Assembly: GCA_030691735.1 (NCBI GenBank)
Contig: JAUYDS010000095.1
Coordinates: 1 to 39,338, forward strand
Reading direction: 5' to 3'
From: Candidatus Aminicenantota bacterium
GTDB taxonomy: Bacteria > Acidobacteriota > Aminicenantia > Aminicenantales > UBA4085
Length of the DNA stretch: 39,338 nt
Within the stretch, counting starts at the first letter, position 1, and each line of letters starts with the position of its first letter. Both the position numbers and the translations under genes were made by a program. Positions 1-9,508 of this stretch are shown in pieces. The notes below the pieces were generated by a model. The model had not been told where the DNA came from. It worked only from the letters and a program-made list of their open reading frames with translations, and did no database searches.

Positions 1-285
1 GTTCCCCAGGCGATAATAGCCGCCGCCGAAGCCGACGGCCCAATGGGATCTCGTATGGACGATGATCTCGCCTGAAAGATTCAAACCGCTGGTCAGCTCT
101 TTGTAGGCGCCCGACATCGTCGTCGTCGTATCCCGGATATATTGGTTCTGGCCGGCGACGCCTTTGTTATAATCGTCCCCATTGATCCAGGTCAAACCCC
201 CCGTCAGTTTGAATGAGATGAGCTGGGGGTAGGCCGAGGCCGCGGCGATGAACAGGATCGACAGGAGAAGGACGGCTTTTCTCAT
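1..285 (-). CDS. Partial outer-membrane beta-barrel-like protein (N-terminus only; continues past the left edge)
   Basis: Reverse-complement reading from ATG at 285 is open to the edge: MRKAVLLLSILFIAAASAYPQLISFKLTGGLTWINGDDYNKGVAGQNQYIRDTTTTMSGAYKELTSGLNLSGEIIVHTRSHWAVGFGGGYYRLGN; signal peptide followed by alternating glycine/aromatic strands. Absent from the ORF track because it is truncated. Confidence 0.7.
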   Translation of the reverse strand, partial: MRKAVLLLSILFIAAASAYPQLISFKLTGGLTWINGDDYNKGVAGQNQYIRDTTTTMSGAYKELTSGLNLSGEIIVHTRSHWAVGFGGGYYRLGN

Positions 286-351
286 GATGCTCCTCGCTAT
301 TAAGGGTACATTCTTAAATACTCCCATGGGGAAAGTCAAGGAATCCCGGGG

Positions 352-655
352 ACGGACAAGACCGACGAGGTCATCCGGCTCGGCGCGATACTCCCGCTCC
401 AGACGAAACCGGAATACGACAGGTTCTCGGTCTATTTCAATATCGACAACGGGACAGGCGCCCTGCGCGGTGAATATCTCCAGGGCAACGAGGCCGCCGC
501 GCCGATCTTCCGTGAATGGATGGAGCCGTTCCGCCCATCTCTAAACGAATACATCACCGTCCGAGGACCGCTGTCAAACGTCTCGGGCGGCCCGGGAGGG
601 TCCGCATCCGGGAGGAATCGGTCGAGATAGAGCCCGGGCGGAGAGATTACCGCGC
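352..655 (+). pseudogene. Degraded C-terminal fragment of a peptidase M28 (aminopeptidase) gene
   Basis: Frame starting at 352 reads TDKTDEVIRLGAILPLQTKPEYDRFSVYFNIDNGTGALRGEYLQGNEAAAPIFREWMEPFR..., matching the conserved M28 segment (YFNxDNGtGxiRGxYlQGNeAvxPIFxxWmePFxdlG). There is no 5' part. After about 560 the similarity seems to shift frame (RLGRPGRVRIREESVEIEPG compared with GLPGFQFIQDPVEY). Confidence 0.7.
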
Positions 656-1846
656 CACGCGCTTCCATATCCGCAGGAAATTGCCGCCCATGATCTTTTT
701 TACGTCTTCGTCGGAATAGCCGCGCCGTTTCAACCCGCGGGTGATGTTTCCGTAATCATGGGCGCCGCGGATCCCTTCGGGCGAAGGGGTCCGCGGATAC
801 ATGTCCGCCCCGAGGCCGACATGGTCCACCCCGGCGATCTTGACGGCATGGTCGATGTGGTCGAGGAGATCCTCGACGGTCGGCTTGCCCTCGAGCGGCC
901 ATTCCCGGCCCTGGTTGAGATGTTCGACGGCGATCCGGAGGTCCATGTCCTCGATCACCGGGACCTTTTGAAAGATCGGGCGGCTGATGGCCCGGAGCTC
1001 CTGGGCGGCCTTGGCATACTCCTGCGAGAGGAAGGTCAGCTCGAAGACGATCCCGATGACCCCGCCGTTCTTGGCCAGCGCCCGGAGCATGTCGTCGCTG
1101 ACGTTCCGCCGGTGGGGATTGACCGCCCGGCATCCGGAATGGGAGAAGATGATCGGGTCCCGGCTCGTTTCGATCACGTCGAAGAACGTCTTGTCCGAGA
1201 CGTGGGACGCGTCGATGACCATCCCGAGGGCGTTCATCTCGGCGATGACCTTCCGGCCGAGATCGTTGAGGCCGTTCCAGCGGGGCTCACCCGCGCTCGC
1301 ATCCGCCCAGCCGTGGCTGATGTTGTGCGTGAGCGTCATCGAGGACACGCCCCGCTCGTGGAACGTCCGGAGGAGATCGAGACGGTCTTCGATGGCGTGA
1401 CCGCCCTCGATGGCGAGCGGCATGGCGATCTTTCCGGCGGCGACGATGCGCTCGATGTCGGCCCCGGTCCGAGCGAGTTCGACGGAGGCGGAGTTCTTCT
1501 CGATGTTTCGGGTCATGGCTTCGAGAAGCTGAAAAGCCTGCCGGGCGCCTTTGTCCGGATAGAGGTAGTTCTGAATGAACAGGGCCACGACCTGGACGTC
1601 CATGCCGCCCTCCCGCATCCGCGGGATATCGACCTGCCCCCCGGGGAGCCGGTTCCCGATATCCAATCCTTCATAGAGAACGCGGTAGGCGAGGTCGTTG
1701 TGACAGTCCCAGACGAGGGCTTCGCGGTGGAGATTCTCTGCGTCCTGGGCTGCGGTGCGGATAGGAGATGGCGGCGCGGTTCGCGTCCCCGCGATCGCGG
1801 CGAGAATGAACAGAATGCCGAGAGAGATGGAAATGGTCCGTTTCAT
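647..1846 (-). CDS. Membrane dipeptidase-like (peptidase M19), secreted
   Basis: 399 aa; signal peptide; WDCHNDLAYR, EGGHAI, SHSGCRAVNPHRRNVSDD and GLGADMYPR motifs typical of M19 renal dipeptidases; SD (aaggagg) upstream. Confidence 0.92.
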   Translation of the reverse strand: MKRTISISLGILFILAAIAGTRTAPPSPIRTAAQDAENLHREALVWDCHNDLAYRVLYEGLDIGNRLPGGQVDIPRMREGGMDVQVVALFIQNYLYPDKGARQAFQLLEAMTRNIEKNSASVELARTGADIERIVAAGKIAMPLAIEGGHAIEDRLDLLRTFHERGVSSMTLTHNISHGWADASAGEPRWNGLNDLGRKVIAEMNALGMVIDASHVSDKTFFDVIETSRDPIIFSHSGCRAVNPHRRNVSDDMLRALAKNGGVIGIVFELTFLSQEYAKAAQELRAISRPIFQKVPVIEDMDLRIAVEHLNQGREWPLEGKPTVEDLLDHIDHAVKIAGVDHVGLGADMYPRTPSPEGIRGAHDYGNITRGLKRRGYSDEDVKKIMGGNFLRIWKRVAR

Positions 1847-1895
1847 GGCTTCCTCCTTTCTCCTCCATCCCGGCCGATGCCGGGACAGTGGTGCT

Positions 1896-3422
1896 TCAAA
1901 TCTTCCGTCCGTTCTCGATATCGGCGGGAGTGAGAGAATCGTAGCATTCGAACGGAACCCCGATCTCTGCGGCGAACGCCTTGAGCTTTCCCAAGTGTTC
2001 GCCGAACGCCGTCATCGGGTGATTCGAATTGAGGTGCCATTCGATTCGGCCGCACAACCGGATGTACCAGTGGGGCCACTCACCGTTGCATCGGCGCGAC
2101 CGCTCGCGCCAGACGGCTTCGGTCGGGACGTCGGTGACGCCGCGACCGGCCGCGAGATAGAGCCGATGGTCGCGGTAAGAGAAACGAGCCCAGGTCACGA
2201 CGCCCGGGACGCGGACGACCACGGAACTCGTCCCGCCGCCGTGCCGGAAATACATCGGCGTCTGCCGCTCTGACCACGATCCCTCGAGGGTGTCGTGGCG
2301 CCCGTGGGCGAAGAAGGGGGCAAGGGCCCCAGAATTCACAAACCAGTATAGGCCCTCCTTCGCGTCCCAATAACGGAAATCGTTGAACCCGGCCGGTTCC
2401 CCGTCGTTGAGGAGCTTGAGGACCTGCATGGTCAGGGCCGCTCCGTCATCGGCTTCGGTGGCGGCGACGACGGTCTGCCCGTCGGACGCGAAACGGAGCC
2501 GGTTGTTGAGCAGGCCGAGGGAGAGGTCGGTCGACGGGTAATGTTCGATCCAGTCGAGCTGGTCCTGGACGCCCAGGAAATCGAGCCCGAACCGGCTTTT
2601 CAGCTCGAGGAGGGCGAAATAGACCTTCATCTGGAAGAGGACCATGTCCCGCGTCAGGTGCTTCGCCGGGTCCGTCCCGAACTCGATGCGCATTCCGCGT
2701 TCGAGGAGGAACTGGAGGGCCGCCTCGGCCTTGCGGTCGGGGACCTCCTCGGCCATTTTGAGGAGCCGGAGGCCGTCGAACCCTTCCCGGGCGATACCGA
2801 AGGTGCTGAGAAAATCCGCCTCGGAGATCTTGTTCCACATCTGCATCGACCGCGGCCCCACGGCGCCGTAGATCATTCCCTTCATCGCCGCCGCGGCCTC
2901 TTTCGCTGCGGCCGCGTCCGCGGCTGTGACGGGCACGTCGATCGACTTGGGGGAGGGGAAGGTGTAGACGCCCGTTCTCAGGAACGTCTCAAGGGTGTCG
3001 GCGTACGTTTCGGGCTTCTCGAACTCCTCGACGAAGAGGCGCGAGGTCTTGATCCCGACGTGGGCCGTCCCGGCCACGCTGGCCAGGAGCCCGACGTTCC
3101 CGGGGAAATCCGGGATCGAGCTGCCGAGCATGAGCTTGGGCACGTCGGGGGGAAGCTGCCACATCGGGCTGACCGAAAAGTCAGGATAGGACCAGCCGGC
3201 CATGAGGTCGATGAAACGCTCGCCCTTAGCCCGCTTGATGACCCGCATGCCTTCGGCCACGCTGGCCACGGGCTTGTCGGGATTGAGAACGTTCGGCTCC
3301 CAGCCGCATTTGCGGATGACCTTGAGCAGCGCTTCGAGCTGGCGGGTCGCGAAGGGCCAGATCTCGGCGTTCGGGGCGTCCCGGCTGTCCAGGGGCAGAT
3401 AAATATCGACGATGGAGCTCAT
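1896..3422 (-). CDS. L-fucose/L-arabinose (D-arabinose) isomerase-fold protein
   Basis: 508 aa; FucI/AraA-like C-terminal features (ATEADDGAALTMQVLKLL, LGVQDQLDWIEHYPSTDLSLGLLNN, FFAHGRHD). Confidence 0.75.
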   Translation of the reverse strand: MSSIVDIYLPLDSRDAPNAEIWPFATRQLEALLKVIRKCGWEPNVLNPDKPVASVAEGMRVIKRAKGERFIDLMAGWSYPDFSVSPMWQLPPDVPKLMLGSSIPDFPGNVGLLASVAGTAHVGIKTSRLFVEEFEKPETYADTLETFLRTGVYTFPSPKSIDVPVTAADAAAAKEAAAAMKGMIYGAVGPRSMQMWNKISEADFLSTFGIAREGFDGLRLLKMAEEVPDRKAEAALQFLLERGMRIEFGTDPAKHLTRDMVLFQMKVYFALLELKSRFGLDFLGVQDQLDWIEHYPSTDLSLGLLNNRLRFASDGQTVVAATEADDGAALTMQVLKLLNDGEPAGFNDFRYWDAKEGLYWFVNSGALAPFFAHGRHDTLEGSWSERQTPMYFRHGGGTSSVVVRVPGVVTWARFSYRDHRLYLAAGRGVTDVPTEAVWRERSRRCNGEWPHWYIRLCGRIEWHLNSNHPMTAFGEHLGKLKAFAAEIGVPFECYDSLTPADIENGRKI

Positions 3423-3480
3423 CAGCCTCTTCTCCTTGCTCTTCGATCGTTCAACATCTTAGCGGCCCTCCGTGTTCGAA

Positions 3481-4458
3481 TCAAGGCTTTTTCAGCCATT
3501 CGCCGCCGGCGGCGATATTCTCCTTCGTAAACACCCGCGAGGACAGGGTGATCTCTTTCGAAACAGTTTCGCCGGCCAGGATCTTCAGGGCCGTCTCGAT
3601 CGCTTCCCGGCCTCCGGTCGGATATTCGAAGCTGGCCGCTAGGATGCCCTGCTTCACGTAGACCTGGCCTTCGTGGGGGAGTCCGTCGATCCCGACGAAG
3701 AGGATCTCCTTGTCCCGCCCGGCCGCCTGCGCCGCCAGGTAGGCGCCGTGGGCGCCCGGGTCGTTGTGGGCGTAAACGAGATCGATTTTAGGGAATCGGG
3801 CCAGGGCCGACTCCATCTCTTGCCGGGCGTCGGGCTCGAGCCATTTCATGTCCGCTTCGAACACGATCTCGAGGCCGCTCCCCCGGATCCCCTCGCGGAA
3901 TCCCGAGTTCCGGTCCTGGCCGGGGGTCGACGTCATCAGGCCCTTGAGCTCGACGATCTTGCCCTTCCCGCCCAGGCGCTGGACGATCCAGGCCCCGGCG
4001 GCCCGGCCGATCCGCTTGTTGTCGGCCCCGATGAAACAGGTGAACGCGTCGCCCAGGACGCGCCGGTCGAGGACGATGACCGGGATGCCTTTGGCGAAGG
4101 CGGCAGCCACGGGAGCGGTCAGGGGAGCCGCTTCCTTCGGCGAGATGATGATGAGATCGACTCCCGCCCCGACGTACTCCTCGATCTGGGAGCGCTGACG
4201 GAGGGAATCGTTCTGGGCGTCCTTGAAAATGACCTTGAGCTCGGGATGCCCGGCCGCGGCGGCCTGGATGTCCTGGTTCATCTGGACGCGCCACGGCTCG
4301 CCCAAGTTGCACTGGCTCATCCCGATCGTATATTTCGCGGCTCCGGCGTCCTTAGCCTCGGGCGCGGTCCCTTCGGAGGTCGACTGTTTCGTCCCGCACG
4401 CGCCGAGGACGAGGACCGCCCCGGTCAGCGCGGCGATGAAAAAAGTTCTGGCGTTCAT
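3481..4458 (-). CDS. Sugar ABC transporter substrate-binding lipoprotein (RbsB/YtfQ-like)
   Basis: 325 aa; lipobox VLGAC; IGMSQCNLGEPWRVQM, VIVLDRRV and LVYAHNDPGAHGAYLAA typical of Peripla_BP_4 sugar-binding proteins. Confidence 0.9.
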   Translation of the reverse strand: MNARTFFIAALTGAVLVLGACGTKQSTSEGTAPEAKDAGAAKYTIGMSQCNLGEPWRVQMNQDIQAAAAGHPELKVIFKDAQNDSLRQRSQIEEYVGAGVDLIIISPKEAAPLTAPVAAAFAKGIPVIVLDRRVLGDAFTCFIGADNKRIGRAAGAWIVQRLGGKGKIVELKGLMTSTPGQDRNSGFREGIRGSGLEIVFEADMKWLEPDARQEMESALARFPKIDLVYAHNDPGAHGAYLAAQAAGRDKEILFVGIDGLPHEGQVYVKQGILAASFEYPTGGREAIETALKILAGETVSKEITLSSRVFTKENIAAGGEWLKKP

Positions 4459-4483
4459 GATGGCTCCTTTTCCCCGGGCCGTT

Positions 4484-5494
4484 TCATTTCCGGACCCTTT
4501 GGAACAGTACGGCGCCGACGATGATCAAGCCGGTCAGCATGAGCCGGGTGGCTTCGCCCACGGCGTTGATGCTCAGGATCTTCTCCAGGTACCCGATGGT
4601 CATGGCGCCGATCAGGGTCAGGCCGATGCCGCCCTTTCCGCCCATCAGGTTGGTGCCTCCGATGACGACGATGGCGATCGCGGTCAGCTCATAGGTCGAT
4701 CCCGCCTCCGGGTCCCCCTGCTGCTCCTGGGCGGCCTGGCAGATGCCCGCCACGGCGCAGAGGAGTCCGCTGAGACCATAGGCGAAGAGCTTCGTCCGGC
4801 CGACCGGGACCCCGGACAGCCGGGCGGCCTCTTCATTCCCGCCGACGGCGTAGATGTGGCGGCCCCAGCGGAGTTTGGAGAGGATGAGTCCGCCGAGGAC
4901 GACGCAGGCGAGGAAGATCAGGGTCACGACGGCGATGTTCTCGCCGAGGAGTTTCGAGTTGAGGAAGCGGAACACGCCCGGGACGTCCTTGTATTGATAG
5001 CTTCCGTCGGCGAGCTGGACGGCCGTCGAGATTTTCCGCCCGCCCGAGATCCATTTGGCCAGCCCGCGGGCGAAGACCATCATGGCCAGCGTGGCGATGA
5101 ACGGCTGGAGGCGGAACTTCGCGGTCAGGCTTCCCGAAACGAGGCCGCAGGCGGTCCCGGCGAGAAGGGAAACGGGGACGGCCAGCCAGGGCGACCAGCC
5201 CAGCTGGAGCGAGAGAAGGGAGAACAGGACGGCCGTGAATCCCAGGACGCTGCCGACGGAGAGGTCGATCCCGGCCGTGATGATGACCAGGGTCATCCCG
5301 CAGGCGAGGATGCCGAAGACCGAGATGTGACGGAACATGTCGCGGTGAGTGTTCCAATGGAAGAACGATCCATCGGCGTTGAACAGGACGCCGAGGAGCA
5401 GGACGAAGAGGAGCGCGGCCATGGCGCGAACGGCGGAGGACCGGAAGGCCCGCCGGAATCCACCGTCCAGCCGGGAGGATGCGATGTTCGTCAT
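4484..5494 (-). CDS. Sugar ABC transporter permease (RbsC/YtfT-like)
   Basis: 336 aa; GMTLVIITAGIDLSVGSVLGF and GGTNLMGGKGGI motifs of BPD_transp_2 permeases; overlaps the ATPase gene by 4 nt (ATGA). Confidence 0.93.
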   Translation of the reverse strand: MTNIASSRLDGGFRRAFRSSAVRAMAALLFVLLLGVLFNADGSFFHWNTHRDMFRHISVFGILACGMTLVIITAGIDLSVGSVLGFTAVLFSLLSLQLGWSPWLAVPVSLLAGTACGLVSGSLTAKFRLQPFIATLAMMVFARGLAKWISGGRKISTAVQLADGSYQYKDVPGVFRFLNSKLLGENIAVVTLIFLACVVLGGLILSKLRWGRHIYAVGGNEEAARLSGVPVGRTKLFAYGLSGLLCAVAGICQAAQEQQGDPEAGSTYELTAIAIVVIGGTNLMGGKGGIGLTLIGAMTIGYLEKILSINAVGEATRLMLTGLIIVGAVLFQRVRK

Positions 5495-7008
5495 GCGTTC
5501 GCCTCTTTCCCCAAGGCCGCCCGGACGACGCGCTCCTGCGTGGCGTCCGCGCGGTCGATGGCGGATAGGATCCGTCCCCGGTGCATGACCATGATCCGGT
5601 CGGACATGGCCAGCAATTCCGGGAGTTCCGAGGTGATGAGGAGGATGCCCTTGCCTTCGGATGTCCAGCGGTTCATCAGCCGGTAGATCTCGTGTTTGGC
5701 CCCGACGTCGACGCCGATCGTCGGTTCATCCAGGAGGAGGACCTTCGGCCGGGTCTCGAGCCATTTGGCGAAGACGACCTTCTGCTGGTTCCCTCCGGAC
5801 AGCGTCCCGACCTCCTGATCGATGGACCGGACTCGGATGTCGAAAGCCCGGACGTCGCGCTCGGCAGCCGCGTTCTCCATCGATTCCCGGATCCAGCCGC
5901 CGGGGGAAAAGGCCGGGAGGGAGGCGAGGGAAATATTGCGCGTCACGCTCAGCCCGGAGACGAGCCCCGACCCCTTGCGGTCGTTGGTCATCAGGGCGAG
6001 GCCGCGGCGGATCGATTCGGCCGGCGATCGCGGGACGAAGACCGTCCCGCCGAGCTCGACCCGGCCGCGCCCGACCGGTCCGAACGCGCCGAACAATCCG
6101 TGGAAGAGCTCGCTTTTCCCGGATCCCTGCAGACCGGCGAAGCCGACGATCTCGCCTTCGTGGAGGTCGAAACTGACCCCCTCTACGGCCCAGGTCTTCA
6201 GCCCGGCGGCATCGGGGAGGCTGAAATCCCGGACCTTGAAGAGCGGTTTCCCGCGCCCCGGCTGTCGGGTCGGGAACTGCTGGTCGATTTCCCGGCCGAC
6301 CATCCAGGCAACCAGCCGGTCCGGCGGAAGATCGACCGCGGCGGCCGTCCCGACGTTCCGGCCGTCCCGCAGGACGGTGATCCGGTCGGCGACCTGGTAG
6401 ATCTCGTCCAGCCGGTGCGAGATGAAGACGATGGCGCAGCCCCGGTCGCGAAGGGAGCGGATGATCTCGAAGAGCTTGGCGGTTTCGGTCTCGTTCAGGG
6501 CGCTCGTCGGCTCGTCCATGATGATGATCCGCGCCTCATAGACGAGGGCCTTGGCGATCTCGACCCTCTGCCGGACCGAGACGGGAAAATCGCCCAGCGG
6601 TTCGCTGAGGGCGATGTCGAGGCCGAGCCGGCCGAGAAGCTCGCGCGCTTTCCGGCGTTGGGCGCCGAAGTCCATCCCCGGAGCGCGGGAAAGGATCTCG
6701 CGGCCGAGGAAGATATTATCGACGACGTTCATGGAGAGGACGAGTGACGTATCCTGGTGGATGGCCGAGATCCCCTGCCGGGCCGCGTCATGGGGGGAGC
6801 GGAACTTCACCGTCCGGCCTTCGAGTCGGATCTCTCCCGCATATTGGGTGTGGACGCCGGCGAGGATCTTGATCAGCGTCGTTTTCCCCGCCCCGTTCTC
6901 CCCGGCCAGGATGTGGACCTCACCCGAACGAAGGTCCCAGGCCACGTTTTCGAGCACGGGACCGCCCCCGAACGATTTCCCGATCCCATCCATCCGCAGG
7001 ATTTCCAT
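5491..7008 (-). CDS. Sugar ABC transporter ATP-binding protein, duplicated NBD (RbsA/MglA-like)
   Basis: Likely start MEILRMDGIGKSFGGG at 7008 (the 7200 start in the track is over-extended); Walker A GENGAGKTTL, LSGGNQQKV, Walker B IIMDEP / LLLDEP. Confidence 0.93.
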   Translation of the reverse strand: MEILRMDGIGKSFGGGPVLENVAWDLRSGEVHILAGENGAGKTTLIKILAGVHTQYAGEIRLEGRTVKFRSPHDAARQGISAIHQDTSLVLSMNVVDNIFLGREILSRAPGMDFGAQRRKARELLGRLGLDIALSEPLGDFPVSVRQRVEIAKALVYEARIIIMDEPTSALNETETAKLFEIIRSLRDRGCAIVFISHRLDEIYQVADRITVLRDGRNVGTAAAVDLPPDRLVAWMVGREIDQQFPTRQPGRGKPLFKVRDFSLPDAAGLKTWAVEGVSFDLHEGEIVGFAGLQGSGKSELFHGLFGAFGPVGRGRVELGGTVFVPRSPAESIRRGLALMTNDRKGSGLVSGLSVTRNISLASLPAFSPGGWIRESMENAAAERDVRAFDIRVRSIDQEVGTLSGGNQQKVVFAKWLETRPKVLLLDEPTIGVDVGAKHEIYRLMNRWTSEGKGILLITSELPELLAMSDRIMVMHRGRILSAIDRADATQERVVRAALGKEANA

Positions 7009-7017
7009 GAATCCACC

Positions 7018-7047
7018 TTGACAAAAGGCGCCAAGGAAGTGTAATAA
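7018..7047 (+). promoter_or_regulatory. Candidate sigma70 promoter of the LacI-family regulator
   Basis: TTGACA (7018-7023), 18 bp, TAATAA (7042-7047), just upstream of the operator. Confidence 0.5.
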
Positions 7048-7073
7048 TAGCACAGAACAAATGATTGTGCCAA
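7044..7073 (-). promoter_or_regulatory. Candidate sigma70 promoter of the ABC transporter operon (divergent)
   Basis: Minus strand TTGGCA (7073-7068), 18 bp, TATTAT (7049-7044); the -35 lies inside the operator. Confidence 0.5.
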
Positions 7074-7080
7074 ACGTTTG
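7058..7080 (+). promoter_or_regulatory. LacI-family tandem operator, site 1
   Basis: CAAATGATTG TGC CAAACGTTTG; near-identical 23-mers at 18282-18304 and 36145-36167; contains the perfect palindrome CAAACGTTTG. Confidence 0.85.
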
Positions 7081-7102
7081 TTCTAAGAAAAGAAAAAAAT
7101 CC

Positions 7103-8098
7103 ATGAGTATCAAACGAATCCAGCAAATCACGGGGTTTTCGTATTCGACTATCTCGCGCGTCTTGAACGGGAAAGCCCAGGAGTTCCGCATCTCGGACAA
7201 GACCCGCCAGGCGATCTTTAAGGCCGCGGAATCGCTGAACTACCGGCCGAACATCCTGGCCCGGAGCTTGCGGCTGAAGCGAACGTACACGATCGGCCTC
7301 ATCGTTCCGGACATCAAAAACCCGTTCTTCGGCGAGCTGGCCTCGCGGATCGAAAAGCTTCTCCGGGAGCAAGGGTACAGCACGATCCTCTGCAATACGA
7401 ACGAGATCCCGGAGAACGAGGAATTTTATCTCAAGGTCCTCGTCGACCGTCAGGTCGACGGGATCATCATCGCTCCCATTCACACGAAGGAATGGGACGC
7501 CATGGAGCACATCCGGCGCGAACGGTCCATCGTCCTCATCGACCGCATCTTCTATGAGACCGACATCCCGTGGGTGACGAGCGCCAATGAACAGGCCGCG
7601 GACGAAGTGACCTCCGAGCTGATCGCGATCGGGTATCCCCGAATCGCCTATCTCGGCGGAACCGCGGAAACCTATATCAACACCATGCGGTTCTCGGGCT
7701 ACCGGAAAGCCCTGGAGCGGCACTCCCTGTCCGTGGACGAGCGGATCGTCTTCTTCGAGGGATACTCCCCGGAGGCGGGGGAGGAGATGATGGCGACTCT
7801 CCTCGAACGGGAGCCCGACACCCGGGCCGTCTTCTGCGTCAACAACCTGGTCTTCATCGGCGCGATGAAGGTCGTCCAGAAACACGAGATCGAAACAGGG
7901 CGGTCGATCATGATGGCGGCCTTCGACATCGACCGCTATTGCGAGATCTTCAAGCGGCCGCTTCTTTGCGCCCGGCAGGACCAGGAGAAGCTTGCCGCCA
8001 ACGCGGTCGCGCTGCTCATCGAAGGCATCCGGAACACCGTCGGGCCCGACCGTCACCTGATCGTGCCCGTGTGCGTCGGCAGGCACCGAATCCGCTAG
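7103..8098 (+). CDS. LacI-family transcriptional regulator
   Basis: MSIKRIQQITGFSYSTISRVLNGKAQEFRISDKTRQAIFKAAESLNYRPN... helix-turn-helix plus periplasmic-binding-like effector domain; start codon 7103 preferred over 7061, which lies in the operator. Confidence 0.95.
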   Translation: MSIKRIQQITGFSYSTISRVLNGKAQEFRISDKTRQAIFKAAESLNYRPNILARSLRLKRTYTIGLIVPDIKNPFFGELASRIEKLLREQGYSTILCNTNEIPENEEFYLKVLVDRQVDGIIIAPIHTKEWDAMEHIRRERSIVLIDRIFYETDIPWVTSANEQAADEVTSELIAIGYPRIAYLGGTAETYINTMRFSGYRKALERHSLSVDERIVFFEGYSPEAGEEMMATLLEREPDTRAVFCVNNLVFIGAMKVVQKHEIETGRSIMMAAFDIDRYCEIFKRPLLCARQDQEKLAANAVALLIEGIRNTVGPDRHLIVPVCVGRHRIR

Positions 8099-8167
8099 AC
8101 GGGCGCCGGGCGGGATTTCCCGGCCGACCGGGAAACGGCCCGGGCCCGGGGACAACGGAGGACGAGA

Positions 8168-9505
8168 ATGCGGCGAACACAACACGTCGTCATGGCCGCC
8201 GGGCTGGGGTTCTTGGTCTTGGGAATGGGGCTGTCCGGGACCGCCATCCGGAGCGAACAGGCCCCGACCATCCGTCATCTCTGGGAGAGATGCCAGGAAA
8301 CGCTCCTACCTTTTTCTTATAAGGTCCTCAAGGACGAGGTCGTCGTCTCGGATACCGATCCGACGAAGAAATTGCGGCGCATCGAGGTCCGCTTCACGAG
8401 CCAGACGATCGGGCAGTGGGAGCGGCGCATGACCCACACCGGCATCATCCACATGCCCGCCGACCCGGCCGTGCTGGCCGATCCGGCGCGCAAGGGAAAG
8501 GTCGTCGTCATCGCCAATGCCTTCGGGGACACTCTGATGATCGATAATTACGGGGAGCCGATCGCCGCCCGGACCGGCTATCCGACCATGATCCTCCCGA
8601 TCCCCGGGGAATACGACGGGCACGACGGCGAGAGCAGTTGGGTGTATTTCCTGCGCGCCCAGCTCGCCGACACCAAGGACCCCATCGAACACCAGTATTT
8701 CCGTTTCGCCATTCCCTATCTCACGGCCATCGATGTCTTCGCCGCGATCCTGAACGAGAAGAACGTCCGGGCCGTCATCGGCGGCCACAGCAAACGGGCC
8801 CCGGCGGCCTTCAACGCCGCGGCCATGGATCCGGAGAGGGTCGCCGGGGTCGTTTACATGGGGATGGAGTCGACGTTCGCCGGCTACGAGGGCCAGGCCG
8901 GACAGCCGATCTCGCCCGTCCACAGCCAGGCGTCCGTCAAGTGCCCCGTCCTCTATCTGGGCGCGACCAACGAGGACGGCTACGAGATGTTCAACATCAC
9001 CCGCCTCCAGCCGAAAATGACCCCGCCCTGGACGGTCGAGGTCATCCCGAACTACCGGCACGCCACGTCCTCCGAGGTCCAGATCCTCGACTGGCAGATG
9101 TGGATCTCCCATGTTTTCGAGGGACGGCCCGTAACCCGCATCAGCGATCTCCGCTTCGAGGAGAACGAGGAGGGGACGGTCTTCCGGGCCCGGATTGATT
9201 CGCCGAACAAGATCATCCAGACGAAGGTCTGGTACGTGTATAACGACGACCCGCCGTACTGGCGCGACCTGATGTGGTATCCCTCCTACCTCCAGAAAGC
9301 CGGGGACATCTATGAGGCCTTTCTCCCCGGAAAGATCCCCGATGCCTGGCTGGTCGAAGTGAAGGATCTGGCCCGGGGCACGGCCGGATACGTCAGCAGT
9401 ACGCCGCAGGACATCACCCACAAGGAAACGAAGGAGCGGGTGTCGAGAGGCTGGCGGTCTCGCAACTGGGAACCCAAGCTCAGGCCGAAGAAAAAGCAGG
9501 AGTGA
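8168..9505 (+). CDS. Secreted alpha/beta hydrolase of the PhoPQ-activated pathogenicity-related (PqaA-like) type, copy 1
   Basis: 445 aa; signal peptide; IGGHSKRAPAAFNAAAMDPERVAGVVYMG nucleophile region, TNEDGYEMFNI, PNYRHATSSE; SD ggagg. Confidence 0.7.
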   Translation: MRRTQHVVMAAGLGFLVLGMGLSGTAIRSEQAPTIRHLWERCQETLLPFSYKVLKDEVVVSDTDPTKKLRRIEVRFTSQTIGQWERRMTHTGIIHMPADPAVLADPARKGKVVVIANAFGDTLMIDNYGEPIAARTGYPTMILPIPGEYDGHDGESSWVYFLRAQLADTKDPIEHQYFRFAIPYLTAIDVFAAILNEKNVRAVIGGHSKRAPAAFNAAAMDPERVAGVVYMGMESTFAGYEGQAGQPISPVHSQASVKCPVLYLGATNEDGYEMFNITRLQPKMTPPWTVEVIPNYRHATSSEVQILDWQMWISHVFEGRPVTRISDLRFEENEEGTVFRARIDSPNKIIQTKVWYVYNDDPPYWRDLMWYPSYLQKAGDIYEAFLPGKIPDAWLVEVKDLARGTAGYVSSTPQDITHKETKERVSRGWRSRNWEPKLRPKKKQE

Positions 9506-9508
9506 CCG

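Noticed and set aside
758-1933. 391-aa plus-strand ORF
   Set aside because: Antisense to the M19 dipeptidase; no recognisable domain.
7061-7102. Upstream start (MIVPNVCSKKRKK) for the LacI gene
   Set aside because: Would translate through the operator; MSIKRIQQITGFSYSTIS at 7103 is the standard LacI HTH start.
7009-7200. N-terminal extension of the ABC ATPase ORF to 7200
   Set aside because: Extension overlaps the divergent promoter/operator and the LacI N-terminus; MEILRMDGIGKSFGGG at 7008 fits RbsA-type proteins.
8117-8134. Hairpin TTCCCGG-CCGA-CCGGGAA after the LacI gene
   Set aside because: Short, GC-rich, no T-tract; too common in this composition to call a terminator.
6920-8278. 452-aa minus-strand ORF over the LacI gene
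   Set aside because: Antisense to a confident LacI CDS and runs through the operator region; composition is shadow-like.
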